A DNA stretch of 64,000 bases from Polynucleobacter necessarius (GTDB lineage: Bacteria > Pseudomonadota > Gammaproteobacteria > Burkholderiales > Burkholderiaceae). A program made the translations under genes and the position numbers. Position 1 is the first letter of the stretch, and every line of letters begins with the position of its first letter. The stretch is from NCBI RefSeq assembly GCF_900095215.1, contig NZ_LT606949.1:1592940-1656939 (forward strand), read 5' to 3'. Below are positions 31,376 through 40,148 of the stretch, piece after piece. Below the pieces are notes generated by a model, which worked only from the letters and a program-made list of their open reading frames with translations, did not search any database and had not been told where the DNA came from.

Positions 31376-31550
31376 GTCCTTGATACCTGAGAGATTCACT
31401 CTAAGCGTGGCTTAGAGCTTGCTCCTTCGGTGCACCATAACGATGGTGACTCCCCAGACGGCTATTTAGGATAAGCAGTACCTTCCTGGTGGATACCTGA
31501 GCATTCATGGGAGTTTGCGCATTCCGTGGAGGGAAATCCCTCGATCCCCC
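31376..31550 (-). promoter_or_regulatory. Tandem glycine riboswitch, first aptamer degenerate
   Basis: On the minus strand the second aptamer is textbook: CTGGGGAGTCACC, GGTGCACCGAAGGAGCAAGC, then AATCTCTCAGGTATCAAGG and ACAG. Upstream (31488-31550) lies a weaker copy with GCGCAAACTCCCATGAATGC and TCAGGTATC, but the GCCGAAGG core reads ACGGAATG. Two adjacent aptamers are the normal glycine-sensing arrangement. About 180 bp downstream there is no gcvT, gcvP or symporter gene, only a 55-codon ORF. Confidence 0.82.
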
Positions 31551-31613
31551 GCTTCACGCAAATTATAGCTTGCTGATAGTTTTATCAAACTAGTGATTTA
31601 TACCAATCTGAGC

Positions 31614-32337
31614 TTAAAAAGACATGCCTCAAATGCATGCGCCCGCAATCAACATCACCAACTCCATGAGCAATAACAATTTCTGCTCCGGCAATGCCAA
31701 AACAATCTTCTTGGAAAAAATAGAGCCAACCAAAACACAACTCCCGATACGCAACCCCTGAGCAATAGCCATCAGATTCAAAAAAACCGAGCCAATGAAA
31801 GGTAATGTCCTTGGTAAAAAGAATTGACAGGGTGCTGGCTGCCTCTGTACCCAAGAAAGCGCCTTTGCTTAAGCCATACGCCAGAAAAAAAGTGTGTTGA
31901 TAGCGCCTGTTGTGGCCACAATGTCTGTCAAATAACCAATAGCAGCGCCAACCCAGCCCATTTGCCAAAGCTTTAAATAAAAAATTCTTCTGACGCATCC
32001 AACGACGAATTGGAATCAGCAAGATTAGAAAGGCTCCTAACGCCATCTCTATTAGACGCTCATCAAGCCGAACTAAAGTGTTCACACCCAAGATAGTGAA
32101 TGGTATCGCCGTCAGACTATATACAAAACAGGGGCGCCACTGAATAACACTCCACCACAAAAAAATTCGCGAGAGATTGGCAACGGTCGCAACCAAAGCG
32201 ATCACAGGGATCGCTTGAATGAGTCCGTAAAAATACACCAGGGCAGGCATCAAGATAATAGCGGTACCAAAACCAATAACGCCACCCAAAACCCCAGCAC
32301 CCATGCCAAATACACCAAGGACTAGGGCCTGAATCAT
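31614..32337 (-). pseudogene. TauE/SafE-family membrane permease, multiply frameshifted
   Basis: N-terminal part from ATG 32337: ALVLGVFGMGAGVLGGVIGF and further helices to IPIRRWMRQKNFLF. The frame then shifts (near 31970) to LWQMGWVGAAIGYLTDIVAT, back near 31890 (FFLAYGLSKGAFLGTEAAST), and again near 31795 to LNLMAIAQGLRIGSCVLVGS. It ends AGACI, TGA (31629-31631, probably former Trp), GMSF. Eight-helix anion/sulfite exporter family; substrate unknown. At least three shifts plus a stop: dead. Confidence 0.78.
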
Positions 32338-32381
32338 GAACTCAAACAAGTTTGGTAATCTGAAGTAAATTTCGAAAAAAG

Positions 32382-32528
32382 TTAGCGCTCCTGACAATCT
32401 AAAGGCATCTCCCATAAAAGCTTGCCCTGACTATAGTCACAATTCACGCCCACGGGCGATGTTGTGCTCGCAAGACAGCCCACTAAAAGCAAGACAATCA
32501 AAGTTGTAGCAAAAGTTTGGATGAATTT
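32382..32528 (-). pseudogene. Possible small lipoprotein remnant without start codon
   Basis: An open stretch on the minus strand reads TTLIVLLLVGCLASTTSPVG and then VNCDYSQGKLLWEMPLDCQE before TAA (32382-32384). The hydrophobic run ending in LVGC is a good lipobox, and the mature part is short with two Cys. No ATG lies in frame after the upstream stop; only TTG or a lost start remains. It overlaps the start of the TauE pseudogene. Confidence 0.4.
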
Positions 32529-33399
32529 TTAACAAGCTTCTTAATATCGCACTCGGTCACCCTTGCTGTACTAACAATAATGATCGCCATACCTATGACG
32601 GCTTTGAGTGTCAGTTGCTCGCCTAAAAACAAGGTGCCCCACAAAGTTCCAAAGACAGGAATGAGAAATGTCACGGTTAGAGCCGATGCAGCGCCTACAT
32701 CCCTCATGAATCGAAAATACAACAAATAAGCAATTCCGCTACAAAGAACGCCTATAGCAATAACGGCGCGCCATACTAACGCCGTTGGCTCGCTACGAAT
32801 CGGAATAAAAAATAATGCGGGGATTAGCAAAATAGCCGAGGCTCACATACTGCCGTGTGCGTTATCAAAAGGCTCTACACCTTTAGATTTCTTCGCATAA
32901 TTGCTCGCCAATCCATAGGAAAAAGCTGCTCCCAGCCCTAAAGCAATTGACTGATATGCGCTCGCATCAGCTGAAGTTGGCGATGTACCAAATAAAACTC
33001 CGACACCGCTCATCCCCAACAATAAACCCAGCCCACGCTTCATCTTAAATTTTTCATTGCCAATAAAAAGGCCAATGACAAATGCCCAAATAGGTGCCGG
33101 CGCATTTAGGATAGACAGCTGGGAAGTTGAGAAATTTAGAGCGGCAAATCCAAATAGCACAAATGGAAACGCTGAATTAAAGACGCCCATTATCAAATAA
33201 TGCCGCCAATGCCCTAGAAGATTTCTATTCTTTTTTTTAAATACAGCGCTAAGCAATATAGAAAGATGGCGGCCAATAGCACCCGCCCCTCAGCCAAATA
33301 GGCGGAGCCCAAAACGGGTGAGGCGATTCTTATAAATAGGAATGAACCACCCCAAATAGCAACCAACAAGAGAAGGCGAATAATGTCTGAAGAATTCAC
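32498..33399 (-). pseudogene. Second EamA/DMT-type transporter, frameshift plus TGA
   Basis: Starts MNSSDIIRLLLLVAIWGGSF (33399) and runs to a T8/A8 run (33231-33238), where the frame shifts from LYLKKRIEIF to AVFKKKNRNLLGHWRHYL. The second part ends DNAHGSM then TGA (32843-32845), after which ASAILLIPALFF continues in the same frame to the last helices (FMRDVGAASALTVTFLIPV). Ten-helix two-EamA-repeat protein of about 300 residues when repaired. Substrate unknown. Confidence 0.8.
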
Positions 33400-33426
33400 T
33401 ATTCCATTCTAGCAACCGGAAATGAA

Positions 33427-33447
33427 AAAACCACCCGAAGGTGGTTT
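33427..33447 (-). terminator. Rho-independent terminator after tRNA-Phe
   Basis: On the minus strand AAAACCACC, loop TTCG, GGTGGTTTTTTC: a perfect 9-bp stem with a stable UUCG tetraloop and a T-tail, starting about 10 nt after the tRNA 3' end. Confidence 0.85.
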
Positions 33448-33457
33448 TAATGTTTCT

Positions 33458-33533
33458 TGGTGGCCCGGGGCGGAATCGAACCACCGACACAAGGATTTTC
33501 AATCCTCTGCTCTACCGACTGAGCTACCAGGCC
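33458..33533 (-). tRNA. tRNA-Phe (anticodon GAA), CCA encoded
   Basis: 76 nt. Acceptor GGCCTGG pairs with CCGGGCC, followed by A and encoded CCA. D-arm TAGCTCAGTCGGTAGAGCA, anticodon stem-loop GAGGATTGAAAATCCTT with GAA, and T-arm GTCGGTGGTTCGATTCCGCC. All cloverleaf pairs hold except one G-T in the acceptor. Confidence 0.95.
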
Positions 33534-33671
33534 AAGAGCATTAATTATAGCGGAAGTGGGTTTTAAGCCTGGGAAATGTGTCTGCTGTGGCGCACTCTTG
33601 GGTAAATGCTGTAAAGCTTGGCTTAGTGGGGATGTTTCATCCTGCGGGACGGTAAGAGGTGGGATAGAGGG

Positions 33672-34016
33672 TTACTTTCCAAACAAAGAGCTAACGCCAC
33701 CAAACAAGCTGATTACGAACAATGCGGCTACCAGTATGGCAATGGCCTTGGCGAATATTGTTGCGAGCTTGTGTGAAGTATTGCCAGCGCAACGCCAGAG
33801 AGATACCGCCAACCAAAACTCGTAGGGAAGAACCAATAAAAACAGAACCGCTGAGCTTAAGGGGTCAACATTTGACATTTCAACCTTGCCGCTTAACATT
33901 CTGTCAGCGAGGATACTTGTGGCAACCATAACGGCTACATACCCAACAAAGCCAATTAAAGATGTCTTGCCAAGTGTCTCGTTACTGCCAAAAGCATTCT
34001 TAAAAAAAGTAAGCAT
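33672..34016 (-). CDS. Small membrane protein, unknown function
   Basis: 114 residues from ATG 34016, which follows AGAGGA at good spacing; a longer frame adds nine residues. Three hydrophobic segments: LIGFVGYVAVMVATSILA, SAVLFLLVLPYEFWLAVSLW and FAKAIAILVAALFVISLFGG. The RxAGN-like WRCAGNTS segment resembles small inner-membrane proteins of the DUF805 type, but I cannot confirm the family. Confidence 0.65.
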   Translation of the reverse strand: MLTFFKNAFGSNETLGKTSLIGFVGYVAVMVATSILADRMLSGKVEMSNVDPLSSAVLFLLVLPYEFWLAVSLWRCAGNTSHKLATIFAKAIAILVAALFVISLFGGVSSLFGK

Positions 34017-34180
34017 AGATATCCTCTTATAAGCATAACGCATTTAGTACTCACTTAATCCAATAACTCGACGTGAACCATCATAAGAGCGGCGCGCTAC
34101 CAGCGTGACGACACTATCTGGTAGATTGTGAAATAGACTTAATTAGTCAAAAATCATCAACTTTTTAAAAAAGAAAAACA

Positions 34181-34492
34181 ATGGTCCAGTTTGCGTTAAT
34201 AGTATTCGCAAGCATAGGAGTTGCCACATACCTAACGGCCAGTGGTGTCAGTTTATTGCTGTCTCAATATGGAACACCATCTCTAGTGGCAGGGTCATTG
34301 CCAATTACCGCGCTAATTGTCGCAGTCGCATCGCTATTATTAAGCAATGTGGCGCTCCGGTGCTTACCTTTAGGCAAAACAAGGGCAGTAGCAGTCCGCA
34401 CTTGTACGGGAGTCTTCTTGGTATCGAACACAATTATGTTCATTAGTTTTTTTAGTTCGCTTGATTATTTATGGCACTTAATTACAAATTAG
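34181..34492 (+). CDS. Small membrane protein, unknown function
   Basis: 103 residues with three hydrophobic stretches (FALIVFASIGVATYLTASGV, LPITALIVAVASLLLSNVAL, GVFLVSNTIMFISFF). A purine-rich AAAGAAAAACA precedes the ATG. Divergent from the membrane protein gene ending at 33672. No family recognised. Confidence 0.55.
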   Translation: MVQFALIVFASIGVATYLTASGVSLLLSQYGTPSLVAGSLPITALIVAVASLLLSNVALRCLPLGKTRAVAVRTCTGVFLVSNTIMFISFFSSLDYLWHLITN

Positions 34493-34660
34493 CTAACTAA
34501 CGCCGCTGATCTTGGCGGATTAATTCTCTGCGCTTTTTGTGGCAACCTCATAAATCCTTTGGTGGTGAGGATGTTTAATCCTGGTTAACGGTACTGCAAC
34601 TAGGTGGATATAGCAGAGATGTGGAAATCCTCTATCTGGTCAGCCTCTTACAATCTAGCC

Positions 34661-35233
34661 ATGAAAACAATTATTCGCTGTCCATGGTGCGAAGGATTTG
34701 ATTTATATCGCCAGTATCACGATACCGAATGGGGTGTTCCACTTCATGACAGTAAGCGATTATTTGAATTGCTTATATTAGAGGGTGCTCAGGCCGGGCT
34801 TTCTTGGTCAACCGTTTTAAAGAAGCGCGACACTTATCGAGAGGCATTCCACTATTGCGATCCAAATAAAATAGCCAATTACAACGATCAAAAAGTGGCT
34901 GAGTTATTGGCAAATCCCGGAATTATTCACAATCGTCTAAAAGTGGCCGCGACAATTAACAATGCAAAGGCTTATTTAGCGTTGGAGAAAAGTGGCCAGC
35001 CGTTTAATCAATTTCTTTGGTCGTTTGTGCAGTATAAACCCATTCAGAACCAACGCCGCTCATTAAGCGAAGTTCCAGCTAGTTCGCCAGAATCTGACGC
35101 GATGAGCCAGGCATTGCTAAAGGCTGGATTTAAATTTGTTGGAACAACCATTTGTTATGCGTTTATGCAAGCTAGTGGAATGATTAACGATCATCTCATC
35201 GCTTGCCATCGATACTCCGCTTTAAATAAGTAA
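34661..35233 (+). CDS. tag: DNA-3-methyladenine glycosylase I
   Basis: Base-excision enzyme removing 3-methyladenine. N-terminal RCPWCEGFDLYRQYHDTEWG with zinc-ligand Cys and His, LILEGAQAGLSWSTVLKKR, and C-terminal NDHLIACHRY with the remaining His and Cys ligands. 190 residues from the ATG at 34661; the frame extends upstream but without homology. Confidence 0.94.
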   Translation: MKTIIRCPWCEGFDLYRQYHDTEWGVPLHDSKRLFELLILEGAQAGLSWSTVLKKRDTYREAFHYCDPNKIANYNDQKVAELLANPGIIHNRLKVAATINNAKAYLALEKSGQPFNQFLWSFVQYKPIQNQRRSLSEVPASSPESDAMSQALLKAGFKFVGTTICYAFMQASGMINDHLIACHRYSALNK

Positions 35234-35263
35234 GCGGTTATGCAATATCCATCGGATGGGTAT

Positions 35264-35944
35264 TTAACTTTCACCTTTGTTGCGCGAGGTGTCAATTCCC
35301 AAGGCTTTGAGCTTGCGGTACAAATGAGTACGCTCTAAGCCTGTGTACTCTGAAATCTTGGTCATGCTTCCACCCATGATTTGCATTTGATGCTCAAAGT
35401 ACGCCTTTTCAAACCGATCTCTCGCCTCTCTTAATGGCAGATCGAAATAGGTTTTTGCGATTCCACTAATGAACTCACCTTCGGCAGGTGCAGCGGTTGC
35501 TTCAACAACAGCCTGTTTTGGTGCTGCAACTGTATTTGTTAATTGCACGGCCCGCTCTTGCTCTGGCTCCACATGTTTAGGAGAGCTTTCTAATGCTTTA
35601 CTAACGGTCTTCAAAAGCTTTTGTAGGGCGATCGGCTTTTCTAAAAAGTTTAGAGCGCCAATACGACTGGCCTCAACGGCGGTATCAATCGTTGCGTGTC
35701 CAGACATCATCACCACTGGCATTGTGAGTTGGCCTGTATTGGACCATTCTTTTAATAGGGTAATGCCGTCAATCTCGGGCATCCAAATATCTAGCAAAAC
35801 TAAATCCGGGCGCATTTGCTCACGGATAGTGCGCGCTTGCACAGCGCTTTCTGCAGCGTAAACAGTATGGCCTTCGTCCGTAAGAATCTCATTGAGAAGC
35901 TCACGAATACCCATCTCGTCGTCAACAACCAAAATACTAGCCAT
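35264..35944 (-). CDS. ntrX: NtrX-like response regulator lacking the AAA+ domain
   Basis: Receiver domain at residues 1-120 with phosphoacceptor Asp in DLVLLDIWMPEIDG, Thr/Ser in MSGHATID and Lys in EKPIALQKL. A flexible Ala/Pro/Gln linker (about 125-160) leads directly to a Fis-type HTH (SMTKISEYTGLERTHLYRKL). The sigma-54 AAA+ domain of classical NtrX/NtrC is absent, so it probably regulates without ATP-driven sigma-54 activation. At 226 residues it is in the size range of the short form of Burkholderiales. Follows ntrY by 2 bp. Confidence 0.85.
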   Translation of the reverse strand: MASILVVDDEMGIRELLNEILTDEGHTVYAAESAVQARTIREQMRPDLVLLDIWMPEIDGITLLKEWSNTGQLTMPVVMMSGHATIDTAVEASRIGALNFLEKPIALQKLLKTVSKALESSPKHVEPEQERAVQLTNTVAAPKQAVVEATAAPAEGEFISGIAKTYFDLPLREARDRFEKAYFEHQMQIMGGSMTKISEYTGLERTHLYRKLKALGIDTSRNKGES

Positions 35945-35946
35945 AC

Positions 35947-38256
35947 TTAGGCTGCCTCTTTTGCTAGATTCATAAACAATATTGACACTTGCGCACCAAT
36001 TACTTCTTCGCCCTGCATACGGTTCCGAATTTCTATTTTCGCAGAGTGATCATCAACGATTTTCTTCACTACCGCCAAACCCAATCCCGTACCCTTGCTC
36101 TTTGTTGTTACATATGGCTCAAATGCTCTTGCCAGTATCTTAGCTGGAAATCCAACGCCGCTATCACTTATTGTTAGTCGCACCGCATTTTGAACCTTGC
36201 CATTTTGCTCACCATAAGGCACTAATTCTGTTTTTACCTCAACAGGATTGCTTGGATTAGAGCCCTCAAGCGTAGCATCTTGAGCGTTCTGCAATAGGTT
36301 ATGAATCACCTGCCTCAATTGCGTATGGTCGCCCAAAATAGCTGGACAACGCGGATCCAATTGTGTTTTCAACGGGCTTCCTTCATAAAGCCCCAAAATT
36401 TCAGAAGTAAGCGTATTGATAGAGACCGGCTTTAGCTGGGGTGTTGGTGTCTTTGCAAAATCCCTAAAATCATTCACCATTTCTTTCATAGCTTGCACCT
36501 GGCCAATAATGGTTTCAGTGCTGCGATTCATCATCTCTTCTTGCTCGGGACTCAACTTGCCAGCAAGCTTATGCTGCAGCCTTTCGGCTGAGAGTTGAAT
36601 TGGTGTTAATGGATTTTTAATTTCATGGGCAAGGCGTCTAGCAACCTCACTCCAAGCAATAGATCTTTGCGCGCTCACCACGTCGGTAATGTCATCAAAG
36701 ACAACCATGCGCAATTCACCAGTGAGCTCTGTGCCACGAACAAATAAGGTGACGCCCAATTCATTTTCAAACTCATTCGTACTATGTATCTGGATTTGTT
36801 TTTGCCACACCGGCGCACCAGACTGTGCGGGTTTTTGTTCCACTTCACCATCACCAAGAACTGCCAACTTCATCGTGACAAAGCCCTCTTTAATGGCCTC
36901 CTCAAACTCCTGTAAAGCGGGGCTGCTACTCAGCGGCTTTCCATCGAGCTGCGTAAGATCTTGACAAAAAATTCTGTCTGCGCCCGCATTACTAGAAACA
37001 ATGTTGTAATTTTTATCAAAAATACATACGCCTGCAGTAAGACTTCCTAGTACGCGCTCCAAAAACGCTTTGGACTCTTGTAAAGAAGTGCGGGTATCGG
37101 CCAACTGCCTTGTCATGACATTAAATTGGCGCGTCAGCATTCCAAGCTCATCACCAGTATCCAACTCCGGCTTAGGCGACAAGTCACCCTGTGCCACTGC
37201 TTGCGTGCCCTTTAAGAGCATCAACAGAGGGCGGGCAAGTTGTCTGCCCAACATCAACGCCAAGGTAATTGCCACAAATACCGCAAAAAACAAAGTAAGC
37301 GTCAAGGTTCCTACAAACATCTTGCGCAAGCCTGTGCGTCCAAGTGATTTTTCTTGATACTCACTATAAGCAGTCTCAACCGCAAAAATATTCTTTGCTA
37401 ATGGAGTCGGCATGTAGCGTACTAGCTGTAAAAAATATTTATCCTCTCCATCTTTTCCAGGGTATGCTTTGTTGTTAATGGATTTTTTACGAACAATCGG
37501 AACAAGCGCTCTAATACGATAACCACGCTGACCGCCATCTAGCTCAATCTGATCTAAAAAGGTAATACCTTTTTTTTTAAATGCTTCGGTAACCACGTCG
37601 GCGCTAGGCGCGGGAAAGTATTTTTTTGGACTTAACTCACTTGTGACTATCAAGTTACGCTGCATATTAAAGAGACTCACCTCTTGGATGCCAAATTGAT
37701 TACGAATCTTCATAATCGCCGCACCCACTTGATCAGACGTGGTCCCAGCAGGAATCTGGACAATCTGTTCGGCAATAAAATTACCTTCGCCCAAAATTTC
37801 TTCTTGAGCAACACGCAAAGTTACTCGCCCCAACTCCAAACCAGAATTTAGCGCTGATTCCACCTGCACATCAAACCAAGTTTCAATACTGCGCGATACG
37901 AATTGCAAAGAAACACCATACAAAATTAAGCCCGGAACGATGCCGACCAAGGCGAAAATCATCGCCAACTTGGCTATCAAGCGCGTTCCAAAATGACCTC
38001 GATACCAACGCACCGCGATCACTATTACTAAAGTCAAAATAACTAAGGTCAGACAAACGCCAATCACTACGTTGGCTGCATACAGCCAAATGAAATAGTT
38101 ATCAAAAAACTCGGTATTAGATGAAGCGATTGCCAATAAAGCCAAAAGCAATAAAGCAAATGCACCGATCAATCCAATCGTGATTGGGATTAATTTTTTT
38201 CTCCAGACCTTAGATGTAAAAAAGCCTGAATCCAGCAGATTGGCCATGGATGTCAT
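35947..38256 (-). CDS. ntrY: NtrY-type membrane sensor histidine kinase
   Basis: 769 residues: N-terminal TM helices (LIPITIGLIGAFALLLLALL, FIWLYAANVVIGVCLTLVIL and one near residue 110), periplasmic sensor region, further TM (LTLTLFFAVFVAITLALML), HAMP, PAS-like segment, HisKA with phospho-His in RRLAHEIKNPLTPIQL, and ATPase boxes LLQNAQDATLEG, ISDSGVGFPA and GTGLGLAVVKKIV. Paired with the downstream regulator. Overlaps the DUF4390 stop. Confidence 0.93.
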   Translation of the reverse strand: MTSMANLLDSGFFTSKVWRKKLIPITIGLIGAFALLLLALLAIASSNTEFFDNYFIWLYAANVVIGVCLTLVILTLVIVIAVRWYRGHFGTRLIAKLAMIFALVGIVPGLILYGVSLQFVSRSIETWFDVQVESALNSGLELGRVTLRVAQEEILGEGNFIAEQIVQIPAGTTSDQVGAAIMKIRNQFGIQEVSLFNMQRNLIVTSELSPKKYFPAPSADVVTEAFKKKGITFLDQIELDGGQRGYRIRALVPIVRKKSINNKAYPGKDGEDKYFLQLVRYMPTPLAKNIFAVETAYSEYQEKSLGRTGLRKMFVGTLTLTLFFAVFVAITLALMLGRQLARPLLMLLKGTQAVAQGDLSPKPELDTGDELGMLTRQFNVMTRQLADTRTSLQESKAFLERVLGSLTAGVCIFDKNYNIVSSNAGADRIFCQDLTQLDGKPLSSSPALQEFEEAIKEGFVTMKLAVLGDGEVEQKPAQSGAPVWQKQIQIHSTNEFENELGVTLFVRGTELTGELRMVVFDDITDVVSAQRSIAWSEVARRLAHEIKNPLTPIQLSAERLQHKLAGKLSPEQEEMMNRSTETIIGQVQAMKEMVNDFRDFAKTPTPQLKPVSINTLTSEILGLYEGSPLKTQLDPRCPAILGDHTQLRQVIHNLLQNAQDATLEGSNPSNPVEVKTELVPYGEQNGKVQNAVRLTISDSGVGFPAKILARAFEPYVTTKSKGTGLGLAVVKKIVDDHSAKIEIRNRMQGEEVIGAQVSILFMNLAKEAA

Positions 38257-38834
38257 CGCTTAATTAGATTGAGGCCATTAGGTGAGAATGGAAAACGATA
38301 CCAATCACTTGATACATTCCAGTCGCGATTATTAAGGGCGTTTACCTGGAACGGTTTTGGCAACTTACTCAGGTCGAGGGTCATGCGCACACTCGCCGTA
38401 TATGATTTACCGGGGTCTAGCTGGAAATTTTCCATAACTCGCCAGCCACCAATACTGCCGACCGCCTGCAACGCTTCCGTCATAGATTTAGCGGAAAAAG
38501 TAAATCTTTCGGAAGCAATACGATACTGCTGCGTCAGCGGTTGATAGGACAAGCGTGTTTGTCTTTGTACAAGCGCGGGCTTTTCATCAAACCAATACCA
38601 GCGTGAGCGTGTTAAATCAAACTCAGTCTGGAAATAGAGAACAACACCTTTTTGCACCGCATCTTCCAGGCCGGGAGATAACTCAATTTGAAACGCGGCA
38701 TTTAAAAGCAAATCGTTATCCACCCTCTCCAACTCAAAGGATTTAATTTTTATTCCTTCTGCGCTAACAGTAGTCGAGAATATTCCCAACACCATCAAGA
38801 ACAAAAAAAGAAATTGTTTAATGCTTCGGCTCAT
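38253..38834 (-). CDS. DUF4390 exported protein
   Basis: 193 residues with a signal peptide (QFLFLFLMVLGIFSTTVSA) and a domain typical of DUF4390 proteins encoded between rsmB and ntrY in betaproteobacteria (GVVLYFQTEFDLTRSRWYWF). Possibly an accessory to the sensor kinase; function unknown. Overlaps both neighbours by 4 bp. Confidence 0.85.
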   Translation of the reverse strand: MSRSIKQFLFLFLMVLGIFSTTVSAEGIKIKSFELERVDNDLLLNAAFQIELSPGLEDAVQKGVVLYFQTEFDLTRSRWYWFDEKPALVQRQTRLSYQPLTQQYRIASERFTFSAKSMTEALQAVGSIGGWRVMENFQLDPGKSYTASVRMTLDLSKLPKPFQVNALNNRDWNVSSDWYRFPFSPNGLNLIKR

Positions 38835-40147
38835 GGCCCATTTTTCTTAAACAAGGCATAGTAAAAACCATCATTTAATTCGCTGGGCAAAACCTGCCCG
38901 GGAGCGTCTAATCGTACCGCATCGGGGTGCTCTCCAGCAAACCAAATGGCTTGATCTTCACCCTCTTCGTTAAATATTGAGCAAGTGACATACAAAAGCT
39001 CACCCCCTGGCTTCAGCATCTTCCACGCCTGATCCAGTATGGCGCGTTGTCGTTCTTGCAGAGCTATAACATCCGCCTCTCTTCTCAAAAATGGAATGTC
39101 TGGATGTCGAGATACTATGCCTGAAGCCGAACAAGGGGCATCAAGCAATATTTTGTCGAAAGGGACGCCATCCCACCATGCGGCTTTCGATGCATCGCCA
39201 CGCAATACGCGCACCCGATCAGAGTGCAAACGAAGACGATCTAAATTACCGCTAATTTTCCCAATGCGTTCCCCGTCCAACTCAAGGGCTCGCATTGAGC
39301 AATCGGCCATTTCCAAGAGATGCGCTGTTTTGCCACCCGGGGCAGCGCAAGCATCCAATACCAACTCTCCATTTTGAGGGCTTAATAAGACTGCGGCCAA
39401 TTGCGCGCCTGCGTCTTGTACAGATACAGCGCCACTGTAAAAACCCGGCAGATCAGAGACCGGCACGGCCTCTGACAACCAAATTGCGCACGGCAAAGAA
39501 ACCCCAGCAATTTCTTTGATGGGCTTTGATGAAATGCCCACATCCGCCAATAAAGATTGATATTGCTCACGTGGGTATTGCTTTTGATTTACACGCAAAA
39601 TTAATGGCGCGCGCTTAGCCTGTTGAAACAATATCGATTGCCACCGCTTGGAATGGTTACGCTTTAGATTTGCGCGCCACCAAGCAGGCACGTACATTGG
39701 AATCGGATCAGGTGGATAACGCTTCTCGCCTTCTAGCGGCTGCGCCAAGAGGCTCACCTTGCGCAAAACCGCATTGACCAAACCCTTGGCATACATCGTC
39801 TTGTCATATTCACCACACGCCTTTACAGCCTGATCAACAGTGGTGTGGGCTGGATACCCCTTGCTATCCGTGGCGTCTTGTAAAAATAAGGCTATCGCAA
39901 CGCTGAGCAGATGATCGACCTCAGGCGGTGGAGTCTTCGGAATAAATTGCGTGATTAACTCATGGGAGCGAACCCATTTTCGTAATGCATCAAAGCTTAA
40001 GCTCTGCACAATCGGACGCTCATGAGCATCCAGTTGATCTAAAACCTCTGTAAGCGATCTGCCGCTCATGACCTCACTGATCGCTTGCGCGGCAATCGTG
40101 ATTGCTTCAGAAAGTGGGGGACTGCATGGTGTTTTTTGATCAGTCAA
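38831..40147 (-). CDS. rsmB: 16S rRNA (cytosine-967-C5) methyltransferase
   Basis: 438 residues: N-terminal NusB-like RNA-binding domain, then a SAM methyltransferase domain with VLDACAAPGGKTAHLLEM and two catalytic-region cysteines in DAPCSASGIVSRHPD and YVTCSIFNEEGEDQ. Sits 1 bp from htpX in the def-fmt-htpX-rsmB operon. Confidence 0.95.
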   Translation of the reverse strand: MTDQKTPCSPPLSEAITIAAQAISEVMSGRSLTEVLDQLDAHERPIVQSLSFDALRKWVRSHELITQFIPKTPPPEVDHLLSVAIALFLQDATDSKGYPAHTTVDQAVKACGEYDKTMYAKGLVNAVLRKVSLLAQPLEGEKRYPPDPIPMYVPAWWRANLKRNHSKRWQSILFQQAKRAPLILRVNQKQYPREQYQSLLADVGISSKPIKEIAGVSLPCAIWLSEAVPVSDLPGFYSGAVSVQDAGAQLAAVLLSPQNGELVLDACAAPGGKTAHLLEMADCSMRALELDGERIGKISGNLDRLRLHSDRVRVLRGDASKAAWWDGVPFDKILLDAPCSASGIVSRHPDIPFLRREADVIALQERQRAILDQAWKMLKPGGELLYVTCSIFNEEGEDQAIWFAGEHPDAVRLDAPGQVLPSELNDGFYYALFKKNGP

Positions 40148-40148
40148 A

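Noticed and set aside
25735..33399. Genetic code change with TGA read as Trp
   Set aside because: Several stops sit at Trp-like positions, but intact genes end in TGA (gatC, gatA, metX, mreC and others) and use TGG freely; TGA also replaces non-Trp codons (lpxO, livF, livM).
33556..33825. Cys-rich open frame on the plus strand after tRNA-Phe
   Set aside because: Most of it is antisense to the membrane protein at 33672-34016, it has no ribosome site, and the Cys cluster is only in the short first part.
34493..34660. Possible hairpins and short frames between the membrane protein and tag
   Set aside because: Only weak inverted repeats (for example CCGC/GCGG) without T-runs; nothing convincing.
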